Positions 10,226-18,712 of a DNA stretch of 64,000 bases are shown piece after piece. Position 1 is the stretch's first letter. The number at the start of each line of letters is the position of its first letter. Made by a program: the position numbers and the translations under genes. The notes under the pieces are model-generated. The model was not told where the DNA came from. It did not search any database and saw nothing but the letters and a program-made list of their open reading frames with translations. Source of the DNA: Cyclobacteriaceae bacterium (GTDB lineage: Bacteria > Bacteroidota > Bacteroidia > Cytophagales > Cyclobacteriaceae); assembly GCA_019638275.1 (NCBI GenBank), contig JAHBUC010000019.1, forward strand, positions 1-64,000, written 5' to 3'.

Positions 10226-10429
10226 TCAGCCCTTCATCTTTACTTTCTTCACGCCTTGCTTCTCTGGCTGGAATTTTATCCGCCACACCTGCCACTTTTT
10301 TTTATGAACATGATTCTTGTACCAGGTACGATGGTAACGGGGTTTTACCACGGTGGTTGTGGTGGTTGATTTGCTGCACGATGACAGTATCAGAAGCAGG
10401 ATAAATGCAAAACAGGTGACCTTTTTCAT
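10226..10429 (-). CDS. Small basic lipoprotein, unknown function
   Basis: From ATG 10429 this gives 67 residues: MKK, a hydrophobic stretch and the lipobox LSSC, then a threonine run and a strongly basic, aromatic-rich tail (HRTWYKNHVHKKKW). Longer starts upstream would overlap the dps coding region and spoil the lipoprotein signal, so they are not favoured. An alternative ATG lies at 10435. It converges on the TetR gene with 9 bases between stops. Small basic lipoproteins like this occur in Bacteroidota, but I know no function. Confidence 0.6.
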   Translation of the reverse strand: MKKVTCFAFILLLILSSCSKSTTTTTVVKPRYHRTWYKNHVHKKKWQVWRIKFQPEKQGVKKVKMKG

Positions 10430-10477
10430 CGGCATTTGTGTTATAAAAGTAGTATTTTTAACTAAACACGCGCAAAC

Positions 10478-10951
10478 ATGACAAAGACAAATCAAATTGG
10501 ATTAGCCACCAAGGATACGCAAAAATTAGCCGAAGACTTAAACGATCTGCTGGCCAACTACCAGGTGTTTTACCTGAACGCCCGTGGCTTTCATTGGAAT
10601 ATAAAAGGAGAGAAGTTTTTTGAACTGCACGCCAAATTTGAGGAGTTGTACACCAACGCATTAGTAAAGATTGATGAGATTGCAGAACGCATCCTTACAT
10701 TAGGGCATACTCCGTTTCATACTTTTTCCGACTATATCAAAAACTCTGAAATAAAAGAGAGCAAGAATGTTTCGGATGGCATGCAGGCCGTCAAAGCTGT
10801 CGTGGATGGCTTTAAAGTTCTATTGGTGAAAGAACGCGAGTTGCTGAAACTTTCTGCCGATGCTGAGGATGAAGGTACCAACGCCTTGATGAGTGATTAC
10901 ATTCGTGAACAGGAAAAACTGGTTTGGATGTACTCTGCTTTCCTGAAATAA
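10478..10951 (+). CDS. dps: Dps family ferritin-like DNA-protection protein
   Basis: The 157-residue protein has the Dps ferroxidase ligands with exact family spacing: His39, His51, Asp66 and Glu70 (12, 15 and 4 residues apart), contained in FHWNIKG and KIDEIAERI. Dps forms 12-subunit shells that oxidise and store iron with peroxide and protect DNA. The lysines and threonines at the N-terminus may help DNA binding. The next gene starts 2 bases after the stop, so the two are probably co-transcribed. Confidence 0.94.
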   Translation: MTKTNQIGLATKDTQKLAEDLNDLLANYQVFYLNARGFHWNIKGEKFFELHAKFEELYTNALVKIDEIAERILTLGHTPFHTFSDYIKNSEIKESKNVSDGMQAVKAVVDGFKVLLVKERELLKLSADAEDEGTNALMSDYIREQEKLVWMYSAFLK

Positions 10952-10953
10952 TT

Positions 10954-11268
10954 ATGACTACGTATGAGTCACTTTCGGTAGCGTTGAAGGCCTTAAAAAA
11001 TAAGGGCTATACGCACGACTTCAACCTTCACTCTGAATGGATCGAATGCCCACCGTTAAGGTTGCGGTTGGCCCCTGAAGAGTTTCATGTAGACGAGGTC
11101 CATCGGTTTGAAGGCATGACCAGTCCGGACGACAGCTCGATTCTCTTTGCCATATCTTCAACTTCTGGCCTGAAGGGAGTTTTGGTTGACGCGTATGGTG
11201 TTTATGCCAATGCCATCAGTCCGATTATGATTCAAAAGCTGCGCATCGACAGTCAGACCAAGCGGTAA
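10954..11268 (+). CDS. Small conserved protein of the Bacteroidota (function unknown)
   Basis: The 104-residue protein starts at ATG 10954, two bases after the dps stop. It opens with MTTYESLSVALKAL and has a compact alpha/beta look (KGYTHDFNL, LRLAPEEFHVDEVHRFEGM, SSILFAISS). From memory, similar short proteins are labelled phosphoribosylpyrophosphate synthetase in many Bacteroidota genomes. It is far too short for that enzyme and shows no PRPP-binding loop, so I would not use that name. The tight coupling to dps suggests a stress-related role, but this is inference. Confidence 0.75.
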   Translation: MTTYESLSVALKALKNKGYTHDFNLHSEWIECPPLRLRLAPEEFHVDEVHRFEGMTSPDDSSILFAISSTSGLKGVLVDAYGVYANAISPIMIQKLRIDSQTKR

Positions 11269-11295
11269 AAAGTGTTTAATTTTTATTGAAATTAA

Positions 11296-11328
11296 TTTTT
11301 GGAGAAACCAACGTCAAAGCTATCTTTG
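11296..11328 (+). promoter_or_regulatory. Bacteroidota-type promoter for tRNA-Asp
   Basis: A TTTTTGG element at 11296-11302 lies about 19 bases before TATCTTTG (11321-11328), matching the Bacteroidota TTTG / TAnnTTTG consensus. The mature tRNA begins 14 bases further on. Confidence 0.65.
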
Positions 11329-11341
11329 CACTCCCTTTCAA

Positions 11342-11415
11342 GGTCTGGTAGTTCAGCTGGTTAGAATGCCTGCCTGTCACGCAGGAGGTCGCGGGTTCGA
11401 GTCCCGTCCGGACCG
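11342..11415 (+). tRNA. tRNA-Asp (GTC)
   Basis: The 74-base cloverleaf is complete. The acceptor stem GGTCTGG (11342-11348) pairs with CCGGACC (11408-11414) with one G-T wobble. The anticodon stem CCTGC/GCAGG (11369-11373, 11381-11385) closes a 7-base loop with GTC at 11376-11378. The T arm is GCGGGTTCGAGTCCCGT. The discriminator is G at 11415, and CCA is not encoded. Confidence 0.97.
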
Positions 11416-11501
11416 CAAAAGCCCTGTAAACCAAATGGTTGCAGGGCTTTTGTATTTTATGGGATTTAAGCCGTTTACATTCCTTTATTGCTCATTCCTG
11501 T

Positions 11502-11509
11502 TAACTTTG
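11502..11509 (+). promoter_or_regulatory. Probable -7 element for accA
   Basis: TAACTTTG lies 20 bases before the accA start and fits TAnnTTTG. The -33 partner is not clear (a TTTAC sits about 22 bases upstream). Confidence 0.4.
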
Positions 11510-11529
11510 TGCCTCAATAAAATTGAGCT

Positions 11530-12477
11530 ATGCTGTTGGAATTTGAGAAACCCATTGCCGAACTCGAAGCCAAGTTAAATGACATGAAGCAGTTGGCTGG
11601 TGATAATGATAAATCCGTAAACAATGCCATTAAGGCATTGGAGAAGAAAATACTCGACCTGAAAAAGGAAACGTTTGAAAACCTTACTGGTTGGCAGCGT
11701 GTTCAGCTTTCTCGTCATCCCGACAGGCCTTATACACTTGATTACATTTACGCGATTACCTCCGATTTTATTGAGTTACATGGCGATCGCACTGTATCGG
11801 ACGATAAAGCGATGGTTGGTGGCCTGGGCACTATCGATGGGCAGACCTTTATGCTGATTGGTCAGCAGAAAGGACGCAATACAAAACAGCGCCAAATCCG
11901 TAATTTCGGCATGGCAAACCCTGAAGGCTATCGTAAGGCTTTACGCCTGATGAAGATTGCAGAAAAGTTCAACAAGCCAATCGTTACATTTATCGATACA
12001 CCAGGCGCTTTTCCCGGTCTGGAGGCAGAAGAGCGAGGACAGGGCGAAGCTATTGCCCGCAACCTGAAAGAGATGTTCATGCTTAACGTTCCGGTAATCT
12101 GTATCATCATTGGTGAGGGAGCATCAGGTGGAGCACTTGGGATTGGTATTGGTGATCGTGTCTTCATGCTGGAAAACACCTGGTATTCCGTAATTTCACC
12201 CGAGTCATGCTCATCCATACTTTGGCGCAGTTGGGACTACAAAGAACAGGCTGCAGAAGTACTGAAGTTAACAGCCAAGGATATGCTCGAGAATAAGATG
12301 ATCGATGGCATTATTAAAGAACCGCTTGGAGGCGCGCATACAGACGTGAAATGGATGGCTGAGGAGGTTAAGAAAGCCATTTTATCAACCACGAAAGAGT
12401 TAAGAGCTATTTCTGCTGAGCAACGCATTGAAGAACGTATTGCAAAATTCAGTTCTATGGGCGTTGTGAAGGAGTAA
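11530..12477 (+). CDS. accA: Acetyl-CoA carboxylase carboxyltransferase subunit alpha
   Basis: The 315-residue protein is full length for AccA. It has the N-terminal helical pair (LEFEKPIAELEAKLNDMK), WQRVQLSRHPDRPYTLDYI, HGDRTVSDDKAMVGG, and the oxyanion-hole glycines in EGASGGALGIG. With AccD it transfers carboxyl from carboxybiotin to acetyl-CoA to give malonyl-CoA, the first step of fatty acid synthesis. No other acc gene is in the window. It lies just downstream of tRNA-Asp with its own likely -7 element. Confidence 0.97.
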   Translation: MLLEFEKPIAELEAKLNDMKQLAGDNDKSVNNAIKALEKKILDLKKETFENLTGWQRVQLSRHPDRPYTLDYIYAITSDFIELHGDRTVSDDKAMVGGLGTIDGQTFMLIGQQKGRNTKQRQIRNFGMANPEGYRKALRLMKIAEKFNKPIVTFIDTPGAFPGLEAEERGQGEAIARNLKEMFMLNVPVICIIIGEGASGGALGIGIGDRVFMLENTWYSVISPESCSSILWRSWDYKEQAAEVLKLTAKDMLENKMIDGIIKEPLGGAHTDVKWMAEEVKKAILSTTKELRAISAEQRIEERIAKFSSMGVVKE

Positions 12478-12642
12478 CGTGGTTACTCATGCAATAGAGT
12501 TACCTTTTGAAGATACCTTTTCCAGTTCATGGCCATTATTCATTATTTGGTCAGATACATCTTTATAAAACACAACCTTATTGTACCTTTAACCGCACAT
12601 AGTGATACCGTGTGCACGTAAATCGGGCCGATATTTGAAGCG

Positions 12643-12843
12643 ATGACTGAGGCAATATCTTCCGAAGATTGTGCAGGCATTGAAAGTTCTTATTCGGATT
12701 TCATCGACTTGGTACGAAGAGGAAGATCATGCAGCATAATTCAACAAACCATGGACGATGCGGGTTATGACAACATTGACGAGTATATCGATGCATTGGA
12801 AATTGAACGCGATGAGTACCTGGCAGATCTTGCATGTGATTAG
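12643..12843 (+). CDS. Small acidic hypothetical protein
   Basis: This 66-residue ORF is acidic and predicted helical (DNIDEYIDALEIERDEYLADL). I recognise no family. Support comes from a good rho-independent terminator 30 bases after the stop and from the lack of any competing frame. Against it are the short length and the lack of a recognisable start signal. Confidence 0.5.
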   Translation: MTEAISSEDCAGIESSYSDFIDLVRRGRSCSIIQQTMDDAGYDNIDEYIDALEIERDEYLADLACD

Positions 12844-12873
12844 GGCTTAAGAATCAGACTAACATTCAATTAG

Positions 12874-12905
12874 AGCTTGCCTTTTGAGGGCAAGCTTTTT
12901 TGTTT
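12874..12905 (+). terminator. Intrinsic terminator
   Basis: An eight-base stem AGCTTGCC (12874-12881) / GGCAAGCT (12889-12896) with a 7-base loop is followed by a T-rich run. It ends the accA / 66-residue ORF transcript. Confidence 0.8.
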
Positions 12906-12940
12906 TTGCTTAACGCTATTTATTCCCTTCGGATTCTTTT

Positions 12941-12948
12941 TACCTTTG
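12941..12948 (+). promoter_or_regulatory. Probable -7 element for the MBL-patatin-hutU run
   Basis: TACCTTTG lies 28 bases before the MBL-fold start, just after the upstream terminator. The -33 element is weak. Confidence 0.4.
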
Positions 12949-12976
12949 GAGACTGCTTTTTTTAACTCAATACGCA

Positions 12977-13813
12977 ATGAAACTTCATGTAATCGATACC
13001 GGATTTTTTAAGCTGGATGGGGGTGCCATGTTTGGCGTGGTACCGAAATCACTGTGGCAACGTACCAATCCGGCTGATGACAACAACCTATGCACCTGGG
13101 CAATGCGGTGTCTGTTAATTGAAGATGGCGATCGATTGATTTTAGTTGACAATGGTATCGGGGATAAGCAGGATGAGAAATTTTTTGCTCATTATTACCT
13201 GCATGGTGACGATAGCCTGATTAAGTCGATTCATCGCGCAGGATTTTCTGAACAGGATATAACCGACATGTTTCTCACGCACCTTCATTTTGATCATTGT
13301 GGAGGTGGCGTAAAAAAAGTTAGTGAAAAACTTGAGCTGACTTTTAAAAATGCACGGTACTGGTCGAACGAAGACCATTGGAAATGGGCAACCCAACCCA
13401 ACGCGCGGGAGAAAGCAAGCTTTCTTAGAGAAAATATTTTGCCCATGAAAGAAAGCGGGCAGCTTGAGTTTATTGATCAACATGGTGAATCACCGTTTAA
13501 TCAATTTAATATTTTCTTTGCTTCCGGTCATACCGATAAAATGATGATCCCGATGATTCGCTACAAAGGAAAGACGGTGTGTTATATGGCTGACTTGCTT
13601 CCATCGGTAGGACACCTTCCATTGCCTTATGTGATGGGATACGACACCAGGCCACTGATTACATTGGAAGAGAAGGAACGGTTTCTGAAAGAAGCAGCCG
13701 ATTATGGATATGTATTATTCTTTGAGCATGACCCCATTCATGAGTGCTGCACCGTGAAGCATACAGAAAAAGGTGTGCGATTAGATCAGACTTTTAAACT
13801 TGCTGAGCTATGA
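12977..13813 (+). CDS. MBL fold metallo-hydrolase
   Basis: The 278-residue protein has the metallo-beta-lactamase zinc motif HLHFDH at residues 102-107, a FASGHTDKMM strand and a late FEHDP segment that could supply further ligands. It resembles the lactonase-like or general MBL hydrolases; the substrate is unknown. Its stop overlaps the patatin start by four bases, so translation of the two is probably coupled. Confidence 0.88.
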   Translation: MKLHVIDTGFFKLDGGAMFGVVPKSLWQRTNPADDNNLCTWAMRCLLIEDGDRLILVDNGIGDKQDEKFFAHYYLHGDDSLIKSIHRAGFSEQDITDMFLTHLHFDHCGGGVKKVSEKLELTFKNARYWSNEDHWKWATQPNAREKASFLRENILPMKESGQLEFIDQHGESPFNQFNIFFASGHTDKMMIPMIRYKGKTVCYMADLLPSVGHLPLPYVMGYDTRPLITLEEKERFLKEAADYGYVLFFEHDPIHECCTVKHTEKGVRLDQTFKLAEL

Positions 13814-14586
13814 AGATTGGATTAGTGCTTTCGGGAGGGGGTGCACGTGGATTTGCTCACCTGGGTGTGATTAAAGCGTTGGAAGAATTTGGTTTACGAT
13901 TTTACCAAGTGGCTGGAACCAGTGCCGGCTCCATTGCAGGAGCCTTTTATTGTTATGGGTACACACCGGACGAGATTTTTGATCGTATTTCACAAATGGG
14001 ATTTTTGAAGTCTGTACGGCCAGCCTGGGCATGGACAGGCTTGCTCAGTATGGATGGCTTTAAAGAAATGATGTTCCGTTGCATGCCCGAAAATGACTTC
14101 GGTGCATTAAAGATTCCACTTACTGTAGCTGCCGCCGAAATCAGGTTGGGTAAGGTTGCATATTTTGATGAGGGTGAATTGATACCGGCAGTATTGGCAT
14201 CCTCTACCATTCCGGCATTGTTCAACCCGGTAAGGCAAAATGGGAATGTATATGTGGATGGAGGTATTATCGATAACCTGCCAGTAAGACCGTTGGTAGG
14301 TAAGTGCGATTTTATTATTGCAAGTCATTGCAATCCGGTGGCGCAACGATTTGATATTAATAGTGTAAAAGATGTTACCGAACGAAGTCTGTTGATTGCG
14401 ATCAACGAAAATACTTCAAAAAGCAAAACCCATTGCAACCAGGTAATTGAACCTCCCGATCTGGGCAAGTTCAGTACATTTGATCTCGCAAAAGGCCGGG
14501 AGATATTTGATATTGGATACAAGTACACCAAATCCAATTACAAAGCCATCGATTTCACCCTAAACGAACACACGAAACATTCATGA
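13810..14586 (+). CDS. Patatin-like phospholipase family protein
   Basis: The 258-residue protein has the patatin oxyanion loop SGGGARG (residues 8-14), nucleophile elbow GTSAG (Ser38) and catalytic dyad partner in VDGG (Asp150). There is no signal peptide, so it should act in the cytoplasm or at the inner membrane, hydrolysing acyl esters of lipids. It overlaps its neighbours on both sides by four bases (ATGA), which points to one translationally coupled operon. Confidence 0.92.
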   Translation: MKIGLVLSGGGARGFAHLGVIKALEEFGLRFYQVAGTSAGSIAGAFYCYGYTPDEIFDRISQMGFLKSVRPAWAWTGLLSMDGFKEMMFRCMPENDFGALKIPLTVAAAEIRLGKVAYFDEGELIPAVLASSTIPALFNPVRQNGNVYVDGGIIDNLPVRPLVGKCDFIIASHCNPVAQRFDINSVKDVTERSLLIAINENTSKSKTHCNQVIEPPDLGKFSTFDLAKGREIFDIGYKYTKSNYKAIDFTLNEHTKHS

Positions 14587-16580
14587 GCGCATTTACAGAC
14601 GCCATCCTTCAGGGCATACCGGATGAACTTCCTCCAGCAAAGCCTTATGATCCTACCATAAACCATGCACCAAAGCGTAAGGATATTCTCACGGCAGATG
14701 AAAAGAAACTGGCAGTTAAAAATGCACTCCGGTATTTTCATCCAAGGCATCATGAAGTGTTAGCCAAAGAGTTCTTTAACGAGTTGCAAACATACGGGCG
14801 GATTTATATGTACCGGTTCCGTCCGGATTATGAGATGCATGCCCGGCCTTTGCATGAATATCCATTTAAGTCGCAACAGGCTGGCGCCATCATGCTGATG
14901 ATTCAGAATAACCTGGATCCGGCTGTAGCGCAACATCCGCATGAATTGATCACCTACGGAGGCAATGGTGCGGTATTCCAAAACTGGGCGCAATATTTAT
15001 TAACCATGCAGTACCTCGCTACCATGACGGATGAACAAACGCTGCACATGTACTCAGGCCACCCGATGGGTTTATTTCCTTCATCGCCTGATGCACCGCG
15101 CGTGGTCGTAACAAATGGTATGATGATTCCGAATTATTCCAAACAAGATGATTGGGAGCGGTACAATGCATTAGGTGTTACGCAATACGGACAGATGACA
15201 GCCGGATCCTATATGTATATCGGTCCGCAAGGCATTGTTCATGGCACAACGATTACCGTGCTTAATGCAGGACGTAAAATTGCAAAAGCAGGTGAGGGAC
15301 TTGAGGGAAAGCTATTTCTGACATCGGGATTAGGTGGCATGAGTGGTGCGCAACCCAAAGCCGGTAATATTGCCGGATGCATCACGGTGGTAGCAGAGGT
15401 TAATGATAAAGCAACCGAGAAACGTCATGCGCAAGGTTGGGTGGATGAAATTTGTGCTGACCTTGATCAACTTGTTAATCGGGTAAGAAAGGCAAAGCAG
15501 GAGAAAGAAGTTGTTTCACTGGCTTATCGTGGTAACATCGTTGATGTTTGGGAACGCTTTGACACGGAAGATATTTTTATTGACCTCGGATCCGATCAAA
15601 CCTCGCTGCATAATCCGTGGGCAGGAGGGTACTATCCGGTTGGGTTAAGTTTTGAAGAATCAAACCGGATGATGGCAAGTGATCCGGATGCATTTAAAAA
15701 GCACGTGCAGGAATCATTGCGCAGGCAGTCTGCTGCCATTAACAAACATGCAGCAAAGGGTACTTACTTTTTCGATTATGGCAATGCCTTTTTACTGGAG
15801 GCTTCACGTGCCGGTGCCGAAGTAATGGCTTCAGATGGTATTAATTTCAGGTACCCGTCTTACGTGCAGGATATAATGGGCCCCATGTGTTTTGATTATG
15901 GATTCGGCCCGTTCCGTTGGGTGTGTACTTCCGGAAAAGAGGAAGACCTTGATTATACCGATAACCTGGCGCTGAAGGTAATGGAGGAGTTGTTAGCCAA
16001 GGCTCCTGAAGAAATACACGGTCAACTAACCGATAACATAAACTGGATCAAACACGCAAAAACCAACCGTTTGGTGGTGGGCTCACAGGCCAGAATACTT
16101 TATGCGGATGCTGCGGGCAGAATTAAAATTGCTGCAGCGTTCAACGAGGCCATCCGTGAGGGCAAAATTGGCTCTGTGGTATTGGGTCGCGATCACCATG
16201 ATGTATCGGGTACGGATAGTCCCTTCCGGGAGACTTCGAATATTTATGATGGTTCAAAGTTTACGGCTGATATGGCCATTCATAATGTAATTGGTGACTC
16301 CTTTAGGGGGGCTACCTGGGTCTCCATTCACAATGGTGGTGGGGTAGGCTGGGGTGAGGTGATTAATGGTGGCTTTGGATTGGTTTTGGATGGAACCGAT
16401 ACGGCAGACCGGAAGCTCCGCAATATGCTTTACTTTGATGTGAACAATGGCATAGCCCGCAGGGCATGGGCAGGAAATGAACATGCATTAACAACCATTG
16501 GTATTGAAAATCAGTCGTTTAGTGGAATCAAGGCTACTGTACCATACCCAGTATCCTTAACTTTATTAAACCAGTTCTGA
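14583..16580 (+). CDS. hutU: Urocanate hydratase (long form)
   Basis: The 665-residue protein has urocanase hallmarks: YMYIGPQGIVHGTT, SGLGGMSGAQPKAG (NAD-binding glycine region), DQTSLHNPW and the late VSIHNGGGVGWGE. The enzyme uses NAD+ as an electrophile to hydrate urocanate to imidazolonepropionate in histidine breakdown. At 665 residues it is about 100 longer than the Bacillus/Pseudomonas type, with an N-terminal extension. No hutH, hutI or hutG is seen nearby; its coupling to patatin and MBL genes is unexpected. Confidence 0.93.
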   Translation: MSAFTDAILQGIPDELPPAKPYDPTINHAPKRKDILTADEKKLAVKNALRYFHPRHHEVLAKEFFNELQTYGRIYMYRFRPDYEMHARPLHEYPFKSQQAGAIMLMIQNNLDPAVAQHPHELITYGGNGAVFQNWAQYLLTMQYLATMTDEQTLHMYSGHPMGLFPSSPDAPRVVVTNGMMIPNYSKQDDWERYNALGVTQYGQMTAGSYMYIGPQGIVHGTTITVLNAGRKIAKAGEGLEGKLFLTSGLGGMSGAQPKAGNIAGCITVVAEVNDKATEKRHAQGWVDEICADLDQLVNRVRKAKQEKEVVSLAYRGNIVDVWERFDTEDIFIDLGSDQTSLHNPWAGGYYPVGLSFEESNRMMASDPDAFKKHVQESLRRQSAAINKHAAKGTYFFDYGNAFLLEASRAGAEVMASDGINFRYPSYVQDIMGPMCFDYGFGPFRWVCTSGKEEDLDYTDNLALKVMEELLAKAPEEIHGQLTDNINWIKHAKTNRLVVGSQARILYADAAGRIKIAAAFNEAIREGKIGSVVLGRDHHDVSGTDSPFRETSNIYDGSKFTADMAIHNVIGDSFRGATWVSIHNGGGVGWGEVINGGFGLVLDGTDTADRKLRNMLYFDVNNGIARRAWAGNEHALTTIGIENQSFSGIKATVPYPVSLTLLNQF

Positions 16581-16591
16581 GAATTTACGTA

Positions 16592-16623
16592 TTGGTACAG
16601 TAATTGTTTATGCTGTATCTTTG
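16592..16623 (+). promoter_or_regulatory. Promoter for first outer-membrane barrel gene
   Basis: TTG (16592-16594), a 21-base spacer and TATCTTTG (16616-16623) fit the Bacteroidota consensus. The start codon is 21 bases downstream. Confidence 0.55.
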
Positions 16624-16644
16624 AAACAAAACCCTATTTCAATT

Positions 16645-17223
16645 ATGAAGAAAATCAACCTCTTATTTTTTGCCCTTCTTTTTACTGCGGGTACGGCTTT
16701 GGCTCAGGCGCAGTTTTCGGTAGGTATTAAAGGTGGGTTAAACTTTGCAAAGTTTGATGCCAGTGATTTTGGTGGAAGCATCAAGAACAAGACAGGTTTC
16801 CACGGTGGTGCATTTGCACTTATTAAGTTAACTAAAATTGGTATACAACCCGAATTGATCTTTTCTCAACAAGGTTCTAAGTTCAGAATCGACTCAAGCG
16901 ATGGTGAAGGAAATTTTGATTACATCAACATTCCGGTTATGCTAAAACTCTATACCATAGCGGGTATCAACCTGCAGGTGGGGCCACAGTTTGGCTTTTT
17001 AAGCAGGGCTGAAATTGATGGTGACAATGTTAAAAGCAGTTTCAAGGGCTCTGACTTGAGTTTGGGTATTGGCGCTGGTTGGGATTTGCCTTTTGGCCTT
17101 ACCATTGATGCCCGCTATAACCTGGGTTTATCTAAAATTGATGATAGTCCAGCCATGGAGACAATTAAGAATCAGGTAATTCAGGTTTCCCTGGGCTACA
17201 AAATCATTAAAATCGGTAAATAA
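16645..17223 (+). CDS. Outer-membrane beta-barrel protein (PorT-like), copy 1
   Basis: The 192-residue protein from ATG 16645 has a signal peptide (MKKINLLFFALLFTAGTALAQAQ) and amphipathic strands typical of an 8-stranded barrel (SVGIKGGLNFAKF, GIQPELIFSQQG, INLQVGPQFGFL, GLTIDARYNLGLS, QVSLGYKI). A TTG start 24 bases upstream lies inside the promoter and is rejected. It is the first of four tandem paralogues and is closest to copy 4. The cargo or ligand is unknown. Confidence 0.9.
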   Translation: MKKINLLFFALLFTAGTALAQAQFSVGIKGGLNFAKFDASDFGGSIKNKTGFHGGAFALIKLTKIGIQPELIFSQQGSKFRIDSSDGEGNFDYINIPVMLKLYTIAGINLQVGPQFGFLSRAEIDGDNVKSSFKGSDLSLGIGAGWDLPFGLTIDARYNLGLSKIDDSPAMETIKNQVIQVSLGYKIIKIGK

Positions 17224-17247
17224 ACTTACTTATTTATTACATAACTA

Positions 17248-17277
17248 TTTGACAATTAGACTTTTTATTTATTTTTG
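17248..17277 (+). promoter_or_regulatory. Promoter for second outer-membrane barrel gene
   Basis: TTTG (17248-17251), an 18-base spacer and TATTTTTG (17270-17277) lie 29 bases before the start, so copy 2 can be transcribed independently of copy 1. Confidence 0.55.
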
Positions 17278-17305
17278 TTAAACTAATAATCAAACCCAAT
17301 TAATT

Positions 17306-17863
17306 ATGAAAAAAGTAGTATTATCCTTAGTTGTTTTATTGATTTCGGCTTCAGCTTTTGCCCAACTTAGTGGGGGCGCTAAAGCTGGTCTTAACCTCGC
17401 CAACTGGGGAGGTGATGTAGAAGGTACTGATATGCTTACTTCCTTCCATGTTGGTGGTTATGTCAACTTTGCATTAAGTGATGCTATCAGTCTTCAACCC
17501 GAATTATTGTTCAATTCTGTTGGCGCTAAAATTGAAGATGTAAGTCTTGTTACAAACTACATCAGCATTCCGGTTATGCTTTTGTATAATGTTAACGAAA
17601 ATTTTAATATTCAGGCGGGCCCGCAAATAGGATTGTTAATGAGTGCTAAAGCTAAGTTCGAAGGAGAGTCCGAAGATATTAAGGACGCTTTCACAGGAAC
17701 AGATTTTGGAGTGAATCTTGGTCTTGGTGCAAACTTTGGCAAGTTAAACGCCACAGCTCGTTATTGTCTTGGCTTAGCCAATGTTTTTGAAGATAGCGGA
17801 GACGAAAAGGGGACTACTAGCGTTATTCAAATCTCGTTGGGCTACAAGCTCTTCGGTAACTAA
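17306..17863 (+). CDS. Outer-membrane beta-barrel protein (PorT-like), copy 2
   Basis: The 185-residue protein has a signal peptide (MKKVVLSLVVLLISASAFAQ) followed by LSGGAKAGLNLAN, a near-identical opening to copy 3. Barrel strands include SLQPELLFNS, ISIPVMLLYN, FNIQAGPQIGLLM and the terminal IQISLGYKLF. It has its own promoter and a terminator after the stop, so it looks like a single-gene unit. Function beyond an outer-membrane barrel cannot be read. Confidence 0.9.
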   Translation: MKKVVLSLVVLLISASAFAQLSGGAKAGLNLANWGGDVEGTDMLTSFHVGGYVNFALSDAISLQPELLFNSVGAKIEDVSLVTNYISIPVMLLYNVNENFNIQAGPQIGLLMSAKAKFEGESEDIKDAFTGTDFGVNLGLGANFGKLNATARYCLGLANVFEDSGDEKGTTSVIQISLGYKLFGN

Positions 17864-17883
17864 TTAATCCTTTTTAAGTTTTG

Positions 17884-17916
17884 AAAAGGCCATAGTACTT
17901 TTACTATGGCTTTTTC
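17884..17916 (+). terminator. Intrinsic terminator after barrel copy 2
   Basis: A nine-base perfect stem GCCATAGTA (17889-17897) / TACTATGGC (17902-17910), with a 4-base loop and A/T runs on either side, follows the stop by about 20 bases. Confidence 0.85.
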
Positions 17917-17934
17917 ATTTAAATAAATATCCAT

Positions 17935-18555
17935 ATGAAACGAATCACATTAGTGCTCGTAATTTTATGCTCAGCTTATCTTTCATTCGCCCAGTTAAGT
18001 GGCGGTGCAAAAGCGGGTATTAACCTGGCTTCAATGTATTTCAAATCAGATGATCAAACAGAGACCACAGACATGGTTATTGGCTTTCAGCTTGGTGGTT
18101 ACCTGAACTATAAAATTTCTGAAACATTTATTTTTCAACCAGAACTGGTGTTTAGCAGGTTGGGCGGTAAAGAGTCAGAGTATGATCCGAATTCTCAGGA
18201 AGAAATTGATGTGCAATTTAAATTGAACTACTTGGCGGTGCCACTCAATTTTAAGTTTCAGGTAAATGAAAATTTTGGACTATTGGTTGGGCCACAAATT
18301 GGTTTTATGGTTGGCGCTAAAGCTAAAGTAGATTTTTTTGGAAGCTCTGTTGAGGTGGATGTTAAAGATCAGTTTAAGGGGATTGATTTTGGAGGAAATA
18401 TTGGATTGTCGTATACCATCAACAAACTGGGTTTCGATGCCCGGTATTATTTAGGATTTTCTAATATTGGTGATTTTGATGAAGATATCGGGGATGGAAA
18501 AATCATGAACAGGGCAATTCAACTTTCTGTTTATTATCAGTTGTTCTCAAAGTAA
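17935..18555 (+). CDS. Outer-membrane beta-barrel protein (PorT-like), copy 3
   Basis: The 206-residue protein has a signal peptide (MKRITLVLVILCSAYLSFAQ) and the same LSGGAKAGINLAS opening as copy 2. Strands FIFQPELVFSRLGG, FGLLVGPQIGFMVG and LGFDARYYLGFS are evident. An extra acidic loop (around residues 85-95, YDPNSQEEIDV) makes it longer than copy 2. It begins only 19 bases after the copy 2 terminator, so its promoter may overlap that hairpin or it may depend on read-through. Confidence 0.9.
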   Translation: MKRITLVLVILCSAYLSFAQLSGGAKAGINLASMYFKSDDQTETTDMVIGFQLGGYLNYKISETFIFQPELVFSRLGGKESEYDPNSQEEIDVQFKLNYLAVPLNFKFQVNENFGLLVGPQIGFMVGAKAKVDFFGSSVEVDVKDQFKGIDFGGNIGLSYTINKLGFDARYYLGFSNIGDFDEDIGDGKIMNRAIQLSVYYQLFSK

Positions 18556-18712
18556 ATTCAAAGGAATTACTGACGATGTTATAAATTCAGGTCGCCTGAA
18601 CCAATTGTTTATTCATCGGTGCATAAGGCCAATTGTCGGTGCTGGTCCTTAGTTCAGGTTACAATTCTGGTTCTTGCTTTATAAATCAGCACGAACCAAA
18701 TTTTTTTATTCT

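Noticed and set aside
10954..11268. Phosphoribosylpyrophosphate synthetase
   Set aside because: The label is recalled for similar short proteins, but 104 residues without a PRPP loop cannot be that enzyme.
18556..18712. Gene or regulatory RNA between barrel copies 3 and 4
   Set aside because: No open frame with a clear start, and only weak partial inverted repeats; nothing convincing.
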